Below, piece after piece: positions 1-6,540 of a DNA stretch of 45,017 nucleotides (positions are counted from its first letter, which is position 1; every line of letters starts with the position of its first letter). The stretch is taken from NCBI GenBank assembly GCA_015058575.1, contig SVBZ01000046.1:1-45017 (forward strand). Direction: 5' to 3'. The notes below the pieces were generated by a model, which made no database searches, was not told the origin of the DNA, and saw only the letters and a list, made by a program, of their open reading frames with translations. The translations under genes and the position numbers were made by a program. The DNA is from Pseudoselenomonas ruminantium (GTDB lineage: Bacteria; Bacillota; Negativicutes; Selenomonadales; Selenomonadaceae).

Positions 1-154
1 GAAAGCCGCATAAGCTGTAGAAATACTGTTTTATGGGGAAAGGGGCTTTGTGCCCATTTTTCAGCGGTTATTCTCTAAAAAGTAAAAATAGGCATGAAAA
101 AAGAAGGTGGACAAAATGCTTTTGCATTTTGTCACACCCTCGTAAAGGGTTCGA
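1..154. other. Non-coding left edge
   Basis: No gene is visible here. There is a weak GGGC/GCCC hairpin at 43-55 followed by ATTTTT, which could end a gene lying left of the window. The hairpin listed separately at 110-133 belongs to the minus-strand operon. Confidence 0.4.
110..133 (-). terminator. Probable terminator of the RpiR operon
   Basis: Perfect 10-bp inverted repeat GACAAAATGC / GCATTTTGTC with a 4-nt loop, just past the stop of the minus-strand regulator gene. Read on the minus strand it is followed after a few bases by CTTCTTTTTT, so the T-tract is slightly displaced from the stem. Confidence 0.5.
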
Positions 155-1018
155 TTACCAGATTCGGTTATTCTCATCGATATGGCCGATATAGTTCTCG
201 AAGTTATTATAGAATGTCTCTGTTTCCTTGAAATTGCGGGAGAGGATGATGCCGAACAGGACGTCCATATAGTAGCGCACGCCGACGCTGAAGATGCTGC
301 CGCCGAAGTCGAGATAGTCGACGGTGTTGGCGACGTAGAGAAACTCGTCACAGAGATGCGCGAGCGTCGTATCGCGCGATACGGAGAACAGCACCGTGCG
401 GATACCGCGATCCTTGAGCACACGAGCTGCGCGGATGAGCCGCTTGTTGACGCCGGAACGGCTGATGATGATGGCCAGATGCGATTTGTCGCAGTTGAGT
501 GCCGCAGCGATCTGGCTGTTCATGGCATTATGGGCGACGGCATTGCACTTGACCTGCAATAGATTGTAAACAGATGTCTGGGCCAGCTGATAGTTCTGGT
601 CGTAAGCGTAGAAGTCAACGACCGAGGCATCCATCATCCACTGGGCGACGCGTGTCACCTGCTCGAGGTCCATTTCGTTCTTGGTTTCGTCGATGGCCTC
701 GACCTGCAGCTCGGCCATGATGCGGACGATTTCGGCAGGCTGGCTCTTATCGGTGATGGGGCGGTGGATGATGCGGTTCTTGCGCGGCATCACGCGATTG
801 ATTTCGCTCGTGAATTTGATTTTGAATTCGTTGTAGCCCTTGAGCCCGAGCTTCTGGCAGAGACGGAATACGGCTGCGGGGCTCGTATACGTTTTTTCTG
901 CCAGCTCGCGTGTGGTCATTGCCGCAATTTCGACGGGATGGGCGAGCATGTACTGGACGATGTTCTGCTCGGTGGATGAAAAGCGTTCGTTTTCATGCAG
1001 CGCTTTGAGTAGCTTCAT
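155..1018 (-). CDS. MurR/RpiR family transcriptional regulator
   Basis: A 287-residue cytoplasmic DNA-binding regulator. Residues 1-80 form the RpiR-type helix-turn-helix (TTRELAEKTYTSPAAVFRLC). A SIS sugar-phosphate-binding domain follows at about 110-260, with the segment LAIIISRSGVNKRLIRAA matching the SIS phosphate-binding loop region. Members of this family sense phosphosugars and control sugar or amino-sugar genes; the ligand cannot be told here. The ATG at 1018 is preceded by AAAGGAG at a 9-nt gap. It is the last gene of an apparent three-gene minus-strand operon behind two small unknown genes, and no sugar gene is adjacent, so its target is unclear. Confidence 0.85.
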   Translation of the reverse strand: MKLLKALHENERFSSTEQNIVQYMLAHPVEIAAMTTRELAEKTYTSPAAVFRLCQKLGLKGYNEFKIKFTSEINRVMPRKNRIIHRPITDKSQPAEIVRIMAELQVEAIDETKNEMDLEQVTRVAQWMMDASVVDFYAYDQNYQLAQTSVYNLLQVKCNAVAHNAMNSQIAAALNCDKSHLAIIISRSGVNKRLIRAARVLKDRGIRTVLFSVSRDTTLAHLCDEFLYVANTVDYLDFGGSIFSVGVRYYMDVLFGIILSRNFKETETFYNNFENYIGHIDENNRIW

Positions 1019-1054
1019 GACAGACGCTCCTTTCGGCTGATTTGTTGGTGCTGT

Positions 1055-1252
1055 TTAGGGAACCAGACGGCTCGACAGATTCGTGATTGCCACCATGAGG
1101 GCGAAGACGGCCACGCCGCCGACAAGATAGAGCAGGCAGTAGCCGTATTTTTTCTCGGCACCATAGCCCTTGACGTTTTCCCAGACGATGTTGAGCGTGA
1201 GCAGGGCAAAGAAAAAGCAGACAGCCTGCACGAGATATTGAATGATTTGCAT
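1055..1252 (-). CDS. Small two-helix membrane protein, unknown function
   Basis: A 65-residue protein with two likely membrane helices: one near the N-terminus (QYLVQAVCFFFALLTLNIVW) and one near residues 40-58 (YLVGGVAVFALMVAITNL), separated by a basic loop (GYGAEKKYG). The ATG at 1252 is chosen over an upstream one at 1303 because AGGAG lies 7 nt before it and because the longer form would overlap the upstream gene. It sits between an unknown 86-residue gene and the RpiR regulator and is probably co-transcribed with both. I do not recognise the family. Confidence 0.6.
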   Translation of the reverse strand: MQIIQYLVQAVCFFFALLTLNIVWENVKGYGAEKKYGYCLLYLVGGVAVFALMVAITNLSSRLVP

Positions 1253-1278
1253 AAAAAACTCCTGACTGATGGTTTGCT

Positions 1279-1539
1279 TCAGTAAATGTGATAGACCTTC
1301 CACGGTATCTGATCGACGCGGATGGTCTTGAGGAAATCGACGATGTCCTTGCGGCCGTAGTAATGCGGATTGCCGCTGCTGTCCTGGCTCATGAGGATAA
1401 TCGGCATATTCGGAAAGAACTGCGAAAGCTCCTGCCGCGTCTTGATAAGGCGCGTCGTGTACATGGTTACGGACTGCTTGACAGCGATGACAGCAAAGGT
1501 CACGCCTTGTTCGATGATGACGGCGCCATGGATATTCAT
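1279..1539 (-). CDS. Conserved-looking hypothetical protein (86 aa)
   Basis: An 86-residue soluble protein beginning MNIHGAVIIEQGVTFAVIAV, first gene of the minus-strand operon. The ATG at 1539 has AAGGAG 7 nt upstream, so the longer reading from 1560 is unlikely. The middle reads TRQELSQFFPNMPIILMSQD and the C-terminus GRKDIVDFLKTIRVDQIPW, an alpha/beta pattern without a motif I can name. Its 5' leader contains a pair of the TTGACNNGTCAA palindromes. No function is proposed. Confidence 0.6.
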   Translation of the reverse strand: MNIHGAVIIEQGVTFAVIAVKQSVTMYTTRLIKTRQELSQFFPNMPIILMSQDSSGNPHYYGRKDIVDFLKTIRVDQIPWKVYHIY

Positions 1540-1554
1540 GGATGGGCTCCTTTC

Positions 1555-1579
1555 TGACAAGTCAAAGTTGACGGGTCAA
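1555..1579. repeat. Pair of TTGACNNGTCAA palindromes in a 5' leader
   Basis: TGACAAGTCA at 1555-1564 and TTGACGGGTCAA at 1568-1579, centres 14 nt apart. They lie between the predicted start site (~1585) and the Shine-Dalgarno sequence of the 86-residue minus-strand gene, so they would be transcribed in its leader. Confidence 0.8.
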
Positions 1580-1591
1580 TTTACTGTTTTT

Positions 1592-1620
1592 ATTGTAGCA
1601 AAGGGGGAATAGAGCGACAA
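1592..1620 (-). promoter_or_regulatory. Sigma-A-type promoter of the RpiR operon
   Basis: On the minus strand TTGTCG (1620-1615), a 17-nt spacer, then TACAAT (1597-1592). Predicted start near 1585. It is divergent from the promoter of the LysM gene at 1645-1673. Confidence 0.6.
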
Positions 1621-1644
1621 GAGAAAAAATGTTCGCAAAAAGTA

Positions 1645-1673
1645 TTGCAGGAATAGATGTTCTATGCTAGAAT
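1645..1673 (+). promoter_or_regulatory. Promoter of the LysM protein gene
   Basis: TTGCAG (1645-1650), 17-nt spacer, TAGAAT (1668-1673). A TTCTA-TGC-TAGAA inverted repeat overlaps the -10 element and could be an operator. Confidence 0.55.
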
Positions 1674-1753
1674 AAGAACAAAGTTTTGGAGAAGACATGT
1701 TTGAGGAAAATGTGTTTCAGAATAATATGTTCGATAATGGAGGCGTGAGCATC

Positions 1754-2065
1754 ATGGAGTGCATGAAGAAAAGATTTTTTCAGCTGGCTGTCATTCTGGT
1801 GGCCGCAGCGGCGTTTATGCCGTTTCATCTTACGAATGATTACCTGCGCAGCAGCGATTTCGATACGGTGACCATCAAGCAGAACGACAGCGTCTGGTCG
1901 CTGGCCGCGCGTTATACGACTAATGAGAAGCGGGCCGCCGAGCTGCGGCAGGCCATCATCGAGGTCAATGGGCTGGCTCCTGATGGCAGCGGACTGCGTC
2001 TCGGCCAGCAATTGCAGGTGCCTGTGCTGGGGCGAAGCGAAAGCCAGCAGGTGGCGGAAAAATAA
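1754..2065 (+). CDS. Small membrane-anchored LysM domain protein
   Basis: About 103 residues: a short N-terminal signal anchor (FFQLAVILVAAAAFMPF) followed by one LysM peptidoglycan-binding domain from about residue 37 (VTIKQNDSVWSLAARYTT to LRLGQQLQVPV). The ATG at 1754 is preferred because GGAGG lies about 10 nt upstream; 1697 and 1763 are alternatives. The layout (one membrane helix plus one LysM) is like the Bacillus SOS division inhibitor YneA, but no GAAC-N4-GTTC LexA box is seen, so that link is only structural. It has its own promoter and is followed at once by the thrS T-box. Confidence 0.7.
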   Translation: MECMKKRFFQLAVILVAAAAFMPFHLTNDYLRSSDFDTVTIKQNDSVWSLAARYTTNEKRAAELRQAIIEVNGLAPDGSGLRLGQQLQVPVLGRSESQQVAEK

Positions 2066-2077
2066 TCCGTAAATCCC

Positions 2078-2106
2078 TTGACAGAAGCAGGGAAGGCTCC
2101 TATAAT
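2078..2106 (+). promoter_or_regulatory. thrS promoter
   Basis: Perfect consensus: TTGACA (2078-2083), 17-nt spacer, TATAAT (2101-2106). Start expected near 2113, at the beginning of the T-box leader. Confidence 0.85.
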
Positions 2107-2112
2107 AGGGAA

Positions 2113-2360
2113 CATCAAAGCAAAGACGAAGACACGACGACAGATAAGCGTCTCTAAGAGAAGGATGCATTTGGTGCGAGCATCCCGGGATAGCAGCTGC
2201 GGCCACCACTTCGGAGCTGTTTTGCTGAAGCCTTGGGGTGTGTAGGCAGGACCGGAGACTTTTCCGTTATCAAAGACTGAGTGGCTTTCCTATTGGCAGG
2301 AGAGCAATTTGGGTGGAACCACGATGCGACAGCTTCGTCCCTATCTAGGGGCGGAGCTTT
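2113..2360 (+). promoter_or_regulatory. T-box riboswitch leader of thrS
   Basis: A ~250-nt leader carrying the conserved T-box GGGTGGAACCACGATGCG (2311-2328) directly followed by a terminator: AGCTTCGTCCCTA (2331-2343) pairs with TAGGGGCGGAGCT (2346-2358), then a T-run. In this class uncharged cognate tRNA pairs with the specifier loop and the T-box and prevents terminator formation. The specifier should be a Thr codon; an ACC within CCACCAC near 2203-2209 is a candidate, not proven by folding. Confidence 0.9.
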
Positions 2361-2382
2361 TTTATTTTAAGGAGGGTTTTTC

Positions 2383-4302
2383 ATGTTAAAGATTACGCTC
2401 AAAGACGGCGCAGTCCGCGAAGTCGAAGAAGGCAAGAGCATCCTCGAGTTCGTAAAAGAAGTAAGCAACAGCCTGGCTAAAAAAGTCCTGGCTGCTAAAG
2501 TAGATGGTGAGACGAAAGACCTCACGACGGTCCTGACGAAGGACTGCCAGGTAGATTTCCTGACGTTTGAAGAGGCTGATGGCCGCTGGGCTCTGCGCCA
2601 TACGGCATCCCATATCCTGGCACAGGCCGTAAAACGCCTCTATAAAGACCAGAACGTCAAGCTGGCCATTGGACCGGCTATCGACAATGGCTTCTACTAC
2701 GATATCGATATGGACAAGCAGCTCGGCGAGGCTGATCTCAAGGATATCGAAAAAGAAATGAAGAAAATCGTCAAAGAGAACCTCAAGCTCGAGCGCAAGG
2801 AAGTCAGCCGTGCCGATGCCCTCAAGATGTTCGAGGAGATGGGCGAGAGCTACAAGGTCGAGCTCATCAACGACCTGCCGGAAGATGCACTGATCACGCT
2901 CTACACGCAGGGCGAGTTCACGGATCTCTGCGCTGGCCCCCATGTCGTATCGACGGGCAAGGTCAAGGCACTGAAGCTTCAGAGCGTTGCTGGTGCTTAC
3001 TGGCGCGGCAGCGAGAAGAACAAGATGCTTCAGCGCATCTACGGTACGGCTTTCGAGAAGCAGGCTGACCTCGATGAATACCTGCACATGCTCGAAGAGG
3101 CAGCCAAGCGCGACCACCGCAAGCTCGGCAAGGAACTCGACCTCTTCAGCCTGCATGAGGAAGGCCCGGGCTTCCCGTTCTTCCATCCGAATGGCATGGT
3201 TGTCCGCAACGAGCTCATCAACTACTGGCGTGAAGTCCATCGCCGCTATGGCTATCAGGAAATCAAGACGCCGATGATCATGAACCGCAAGCTCTGGGAG
3301 ACTTCCGGTCACTGGGATCATTACAAAGAGAACATGTACTTCACGCAGATTGACGGCGAAGACTATGCAGTAAAACCGATGAACTGCCCGGGCGGCATGC
3401 TGGTCTACAAATCCCATCAGCACAGCTACCGTGACCTGCCGCTGCGTCTCGGCGAGCTCGGTATCGTTCATCGCCATGAGCTCTCGGGTGCACTGCACGG
3501 CCTGTTCCGTGTCCGCAACTTCACGCAGGACGATGCGCATCTGTTCCTGACGCCGAACCAGATTGAGGAAGAAATCCAGCATACGATTGACCTGTTCGAT
3601 GAAGTTTACAGCACGTTCGGTCTTACGTATACGGCAGAGCTCTCCACGCGTCCGGAGGACTCCATGGGCTCGGATGAAATCTGGGAGAGTGCAACGGAAG
3701 CCCTGCGCAATGCACTCGAGCATCGCGGCCTCAAATACGTCATCAACGAAGGTGACGGTGCGTTCTACGGCCCGAAAATCGACTTCCATCTGCGCGATTC
3801 CATTGGCCGTACGTGGCAGTGCGGTACGATTCAGCTCGACATGCTGATGCCGGAGAAATTCGACCTCACGTATGTCGGTGAGGACGGCGAGAAACATCGT
3901 CCGGTCATGCTGCATCGCGTTGTTTACGGTTCGATTGAGCGCTTCATTGGCATCCTCATCGAGAACTATGCCGGCGCCTTCCCGACGTGGCTCGCACCGG
4001 TACAGGTCCGCATCCTGCCGATTACGGAGAAACATGCGGACTACGCTTATGAGCTCAAGAAGAAAATGTTCGATTTGGGCCTGCGCGTAGAGGTAGATGA
4101 CCGCAACGAAAAGGTCGGCTACAAGATTCGCGAGAGCCAGGTCAAGAAAACGCCGTACACGCTGGTTGTCGGCGATCAGGAAGTTGCCGATAAGACGGCA
4201 GCAGTCCGCAAACGCGGCGTACAGGAAAGCATGACGATGAAGATTGACGACTTCATCGCCTATGTACAGGAAAAAATCGCCAGCAAGAGCGAAGAATTCT
4301 GA
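2383..4302 (+). CDS. thrS: Threonine--tRNA ligase
   Basis: Full-length class II threonyl-tRNA synthetase, 639 residues. In order: N-terminal TGS domain (1-60), the editing domain with HTASHILAQAVKRLY near residue 73, the catalytic core with motif 2 region AVKPMNCPGGMLVYK (its Cys is a zinc ligand), DDAHLF and MLHRVVYGSIERFIGILIEN (motif 3), and a C-terminal anticodon-binding domain. Charges tRNA-Thr in the cytoplasm. An AAGGAGGG Shine-Dalgarno precedes the ATG. It is single-gene in transcription, bounded by the T-box upstream and a strong terminator downstream, and its level should follow threonyl-tRNA charging. Confidence 0.98.
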   Translation: MLKITLKDGAVREVEEGKSILEFVKEVSNSLAKKVLAAKVDGETKDLTTVLTKDCQVDFLTFEEADGRWALRHTASHILAQAVKRLYKDQNVKLAIGPAIDNGFYYDIDMDKQLGEADLKDIEKEMKKIVKENLKLERKEVSRADALKMFEEMGESYKVELINDLPEDALITLYTQGEFTDLCAGPHVVSTGKVKALKLQSVAGAYWRGSEKNKMLQRIYGTAFEKQADLDEYLHMLEEAAKRDHRKLGKELDLFSLHEEGPGFPFFHPNGMVVRNELINYWREVHRRYGYQEIKTPMIMNRKLWETSGHWDHYKENMYFTQIDGEDYAVKPMNCPGGMLVYKSHQHSYRDLPLRLGELGIVHRHELSGALHGLFRVRNFTQDDAHLFLTPNQIEEEIQHTIDLFDEVYSTFGLTYTAELSTRPEDSMGSDEIWESATEALRNALEHRGLKYVINEGDGAFYGPKIDFHLRDSIGRTWQCGTIQLDMLMPEKFDLTYVGEDGEKHRPVMLHRVVYGSIERFIGILIENYAGAFPTWLAPVQVRILPITEKHADYAYELKKKMFDLGLRVEVDDRNEKVGYKIRESQVKKTPYTLVVGDQEVADKTAAVRKRGVQESMTMKIDDFIAYVQEKIASKSEEF

Positions 4303-4319
4303 TCGATCCGGTAAGCGAA

Positions 4320-4369
4320 TGACCGGTCAGATCGCTGCTGCTTGACATGTCAGCTTTTTGACATGTCAA
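4320..4369. repeat. Three TTGACNNGTCAA-type palindromes in the thrS 3' UTR
   Basis: TGACCGGTCA (4320-4329), TTGACATGTCAG (4342-4353) and TTGACATGTCAA (4358-4369). They lie between the thrS stop and its terminator; the last two have a 16-nt period. Confidence 0.85.
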
Positions 4370-4378
4370 GCGGATAGG

Positions 4379-4425
4379 CTCCCCTTATGAGAGACAGTGA
4401 GACTGTCCTCATAAGGGGAGTATTT
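4379..4425 (+). terminator. thrS terminator
   Basis: CTCCCCTTATGAG (4379-4391) pairs perfectly with CTCATAAGGGGAG (4408-4420), enclosing an inner GACAGT/ACTGTC stem, followed by TATTTTTAT. Confidence 0.85.
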
Positions 4426-4475
4426 TTATGCTGCGCAAAGGGCATCCATATCCCTGTCTGACAGGGCGCAGCTTC

Positions 4476-4504
4476 TTGCTAAAAACGTGTGGGCATGATA
4501 CACT
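4476..4504 (+). promoter_or_regulatory. Possible extended -10 promoter
   Basis: TTGCTA (4476-4481), 17-nt spacer, TACACT (4499-4504) preceded by TGA, in front of the small membrane protein gene at 4530. Confidence 0.4.
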
Positions 4505-4529
4505 CCTTGTAAGAAAGGGGTTGTTACTC

Positions 4530-4865
4530 ATGATAGATGGCAAACAAAAAGTGCTGGCGCTGGCGGCTCACATCGGCTACCTGTTCTTCGGCGTTGGCTA
4601 TATATTGGTTCCGCTGGTACTGTATCTGATTTACGATAAGCAGGATGCTTTCATCGCCCAGCATGCCAAGCAGGCATTGATGGCCCAGGCTATCTTTGGC
4701 GTGGTCAGTGCTGTGGTCACCGGGCTTACCGTCCTGTTGATAGGCCTGTTCCTCTGGCCACTGCTCCTTTTGCTGGGGGGCGTATGGTTCTGCTGCTCCA
4801 TAATCGCCTGCTTCAAGGTAATCAACGAAAAAGAGTACCACTATCCGTTATTGGGACGGTTTTGA
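4530..4865 (+). CDS. DUF4870-like small membrane protein
   Basis: 111 residues with two to three membrane helices: HIGYLFFGVGYILVPLVLYL (about 12-31), AIFGVVSAVVTGLTVLLIGL and FLWPLLLLLGGVWFCCSIIA. The pattern (helix, DKQDAFIAQHAKQALMAQ, helix pair, CFKVINEKEYHYPLLG) matches the DUF4870/Tic20-like family of bacterial small membrane proteins with no assigned role. The ATG at 4530 is chosen over 4428 because AAAGGGG lies 9 nt upstream and the upstream part would overlap the promoter. It is monocistronic, followed by a hairpin terminator. Confidence 0.7.
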   Translation: MIDGKQKVLALAAHIGYLFFGVGYILVPLVLYLIYDKQDAFIAQHAKQALMAQAIFGVVSAVVTGLTVLLIGLFLWPLLLLLGGVWFCCSIIACFKVINEKEYHYPLLGRF

Positions 4866-4882
4866 TAGTTTCTGCAATGCTT

Positions 4883-4922
4883 GACATCTGACAGTTCGGT
4901 TTGACGTGTCAGATGTCTTTTT
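4883..4922 (+). terminator. Hairpin terminator built around a TTGACNNGTCAA copy
   Basis: GACATCTGACA (4883-4893) pairs with TGTCAGATGTC (4907-4917), then TTTTT. The right arm overlaps the palindrome copy TTGACGTGTCAG (4901-4912). Confidence 0.7.
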
Positions 4923-5041
4923 GTTGTGTGAAGGAGCGCGGCCTATGCATGCAAGCAGGAATGAAACACGGAGTCTTGGTCTTTGCGCCTGACGCGGGCT
5001 GTGATAGAATTAACTTAGAGAAGCGGAATGGAGGGCTGGGC

Positions 5042-5359
5042 ATGAAAAAAGTACGGATAACGGTGATGCGGAAAGCTTGCTATCAGGATCTGATGGCGCA
5101 ATACGAAAATCCCATCGAGCACGCCTGTGACATCGAGGAAGGGGCGGTGTTCATCGCCAACGGCTGGCAGCGGCCGGAAGGACTGTGCGAAAGCGCCTGG
5201 GAAACCATGTCCCCCTTCGTCATGGGACTGGCCCATGGTGCCGAGGACTTTTACGATGGCTGGATGAAAAATCCCCGTTCGGCTATGATTTCCTGCAACG
5301 ATGGTTTTCGTCCTGTAAGCTTCCTGCTGGAAACTCTGGATGAGGATGCAGAGCCATGA
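5042..5359 (+). CDS. TIGR04076 family protein
   Basis: 105 residues starting MKKVRITVMRKACYQDLM, with the family landmarks EEGAVFIANGWQRPEGLCESAW in the middle (quoted as EEGAVF and RPEGLCESAW) and GWMKNPRSAMISCNDGFRPV near the end. Conserved Cys residues at the CDIEEG, GLCESAW and MISCNDG positions suggest a metal or redox role, but no function is established that I know of. The ATG at 5042 has GGAGGG 7 nt upstream. Its stop overlaps the next gene's start (ATGA), so the two are translationally coupled. Confidence 0.75.
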   Translation: MKKVRITVMRKACYQDLMAQYENPIEHACDIEEGAVFIANGWQRPEGLCESAWETMSPFVMGLAHGAEDFYDGWMKNPRSAMISCNDGFRPVSFLLETLDEDAEP

Positions 5360-6282
5360 TTGTAAGTGCCAGCCGCCGGACGGATATTCCGGCCTTTTAT
5401 TTCGACTGGTTTTGCCGGCGATTGGAGGAAGGCTACGCGGATGTGGTCAATCCCTTCAACCGCAAGCAGGTGAGTCGCATATCCTTAAAGCCTGAGGCTG
5501 TTGACTGCATCGTGTTCTGGACGAAGGACCCGGCACCGATGCTGGGGCGCTTGGCTGCCCTTAAGGACTACCACTACTATGTGCAGGTTTCCCTGACGCC
5601 CTATGGAAGGGATGTGGAGACGAACCTGCGGCCCAAAGGGGATATCGTTAAGACCATGCAGGAGCTCTCCCAGCATTTAGGCCGGGAGCGGGTAGTCTGG
5701 CGCTACGACCCCATTTTACTCAATGAGGCTTACACCATCGAGCACCATCTGAACTGGTTTGCCGAAACCTTGGCGGCGCTATCCGCCAGCGTGGAGCGCT
5801 GCGTGATCAGCTTTATCGACCTTTACGCCAAGGCGAAAAAGAATACCCAGGGGCTGAACCTGCACGAGCTTTCTACGGAGGAAATGCAGGCTTTGGCAAA
5901 GGGCCTGGCCGTGATAGCCCAGGGCAGCGGCGTAACGCTGCAGACCTGCTCCGAGGCAGTTGATCTGGAGGAGTATGGCATCATCCATGGTGCCTGCATC
6001 GACGGCGCACTTATTGAACGCATCACCGGCAGGCCCGTTAAGGCCGGCAAAGCCAAGAGCCAGCGCCCGCTCTGCAACTGCGTGGAAAGCTTTGACATCG
6101 GCCAGTACGATACCTGCATCCACGGCTGCCGCTACTGCTACGCCAACACCAGCCCGGAAAAGGCGCAAAAGGGCTTTGAAGCGCATACGCCCGCAACAAC
6201 GATGTTGGGCGGTATGTTAATGGGGGATGAGAAGATTACCGTGCATGGCGACGCTCAAGATGTCGCTCAAGGTGACGCCTAA
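5356..6282 (+). CDS. DUF1848 family protein (Cys-rich C-terminus)
   Basis: 308 residues. The N-terminus (MIVSASRRTDIPAFYFDWFC) and the segment DCIVFWTKDPAPM are characteristic of DUF1848. The C-terminal part carries a Cys cluster, CNCVESFDIGQYDTCIHGC then CRYCYAN, which resembles an iron-sulfur site of radical-SAM-like proteins, although the spacing is not the usual CxxxCxxC near the N-terminus. Biochemical function unknown. It overlaps the TIGR04076 gene by 4 nt. Odd feature: the last residues (GDAQDVAQGDA) are made of a 12-nt tandem repeat that continues past the stop, suggesting a CAA-to-TAA change. Confidence 0.8.
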   Translation: MIVSASRRTDIPAFYFDWFCRRLEEGYADVVNPFNRKQVSRISLKPEAVDCIVFWTKDPAPMLGRLAALKDYHYYVQVSLTPYGRDVETNLRPKGDIVKTMQELSQHLGRERVVWRYDPILLNEAYTIEHHLNWFAETLAALSASVERCVISFIDLYAKAKKNTQGLNLHELSTEEMQALAKGLAVIAQGSGVTLQTCSEAVDLEEYGIIHGACIDGALIERITGRPVKAGKAKSQRPLCNCVESFDIGQYDTCIHGCRYCYANTSPEKAQKGFEAHTPATTMLGGMLMGDEKITVHGDAQDVAQGDA

Positions 6283-6306
6283 GGTGACGCCCAAGATGTC
6301 GCTTGA
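6247..6306 (+). repeat. 12-nt tandem repeat across the DUF1848 stop codon
   Basis: Five degenerate 12-nt units of the form GATGTCGCTCAA / GGTGACGCCTAA / GGTGACGCCCAA. Read in frame they encode [G/Q]D-A-Q / D-V-A-Q tetrapeptides. The annotated stop TAA (6280-6282) occupies a position that is CAA in the neighbouring units; the frame then stays open as GDAQDVA to a TGA at 6304. Confidence 0.75.
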
Positions 6307-6420
6307 AGATAAAAGTTCGGTGATGTTCGGAGATAGTTCGGAGAAAATGGCGGTGATTGGCGGTGAAATGGCGGTGAAATACAGGAGCTGATTATTGAAG
6401 CTATATGTGAGCATAACAAA
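6307..6420 (+). pseudogene. Possible decayed C-terminal fragment of an ATP-binding/HTH regulator
   Basis: Short pieces in different frames read MFGDSSEKMAVIGGEMAV and ENGGEIQELIIEAICEHNKG. Such FGD/GE-rich linkers followed by EIQ-IIE-I are typical of the region just before the winged helix in AlbA_2-type regulators. The fragment is broken by stops and frame changes and has no start. The match is by eye and weak. Confidence 0.3.
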
Positions 6421-6423
6421 GGG

Positions 6424-6463
6424 CGATAGCCATTCGCTAAGGAACGGAAGCTATCGTCTTTTT
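6424..6463 (+). terminator. Terminator before the R-M island
   Basis: CGATAGC (6424-6430) pairs with GCTATCG (6450-6456), followed by TCTTTTT. It separates the DUF1848 operon from hsdM. Confidence 0.65.
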
Positions 6464-6490
6464 GAAAACCAAGAATAAATCTAGTATAAT
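6462..6490 (+). promoter_or_regulatory. hsdM promoter
   Basis: TTGAAA (6462-6467), 17-nt spacer, TATAAT (6485-6490). Start expected near 6497, which rules out the ATG at 6493 as the hsdM start. Confidence 0.75.
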
Positions 6491-6540
6491 AGATGCCAAT
6501 GGTACAAGATTCTGAAATTAAGGCAAGGGATGATAGAGAT

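Noticed and set aside
61..423. 120-codon minus-strand frame rich in Ser and Arg
   Set aside because: Shadow of the RpiR regulator in another frame, with low-complexity composition.
1621..1700. Possible LexA box before the LysM gene
   Set aside because: GTTC and GAAC occur, but in the wrong order and spacing for GAAC-N4-GTTC.
2386..4035. 549-codon open frame on the minus strand opposite thrS (similar long frames opposite the PTS gene at 18996-20711 and ygiQ at 31760-33307)
   Set aside because: They are exact antisense shadows of well-recognised genes with biased codons; no Shine-Dalgarno and no recognisable domains.
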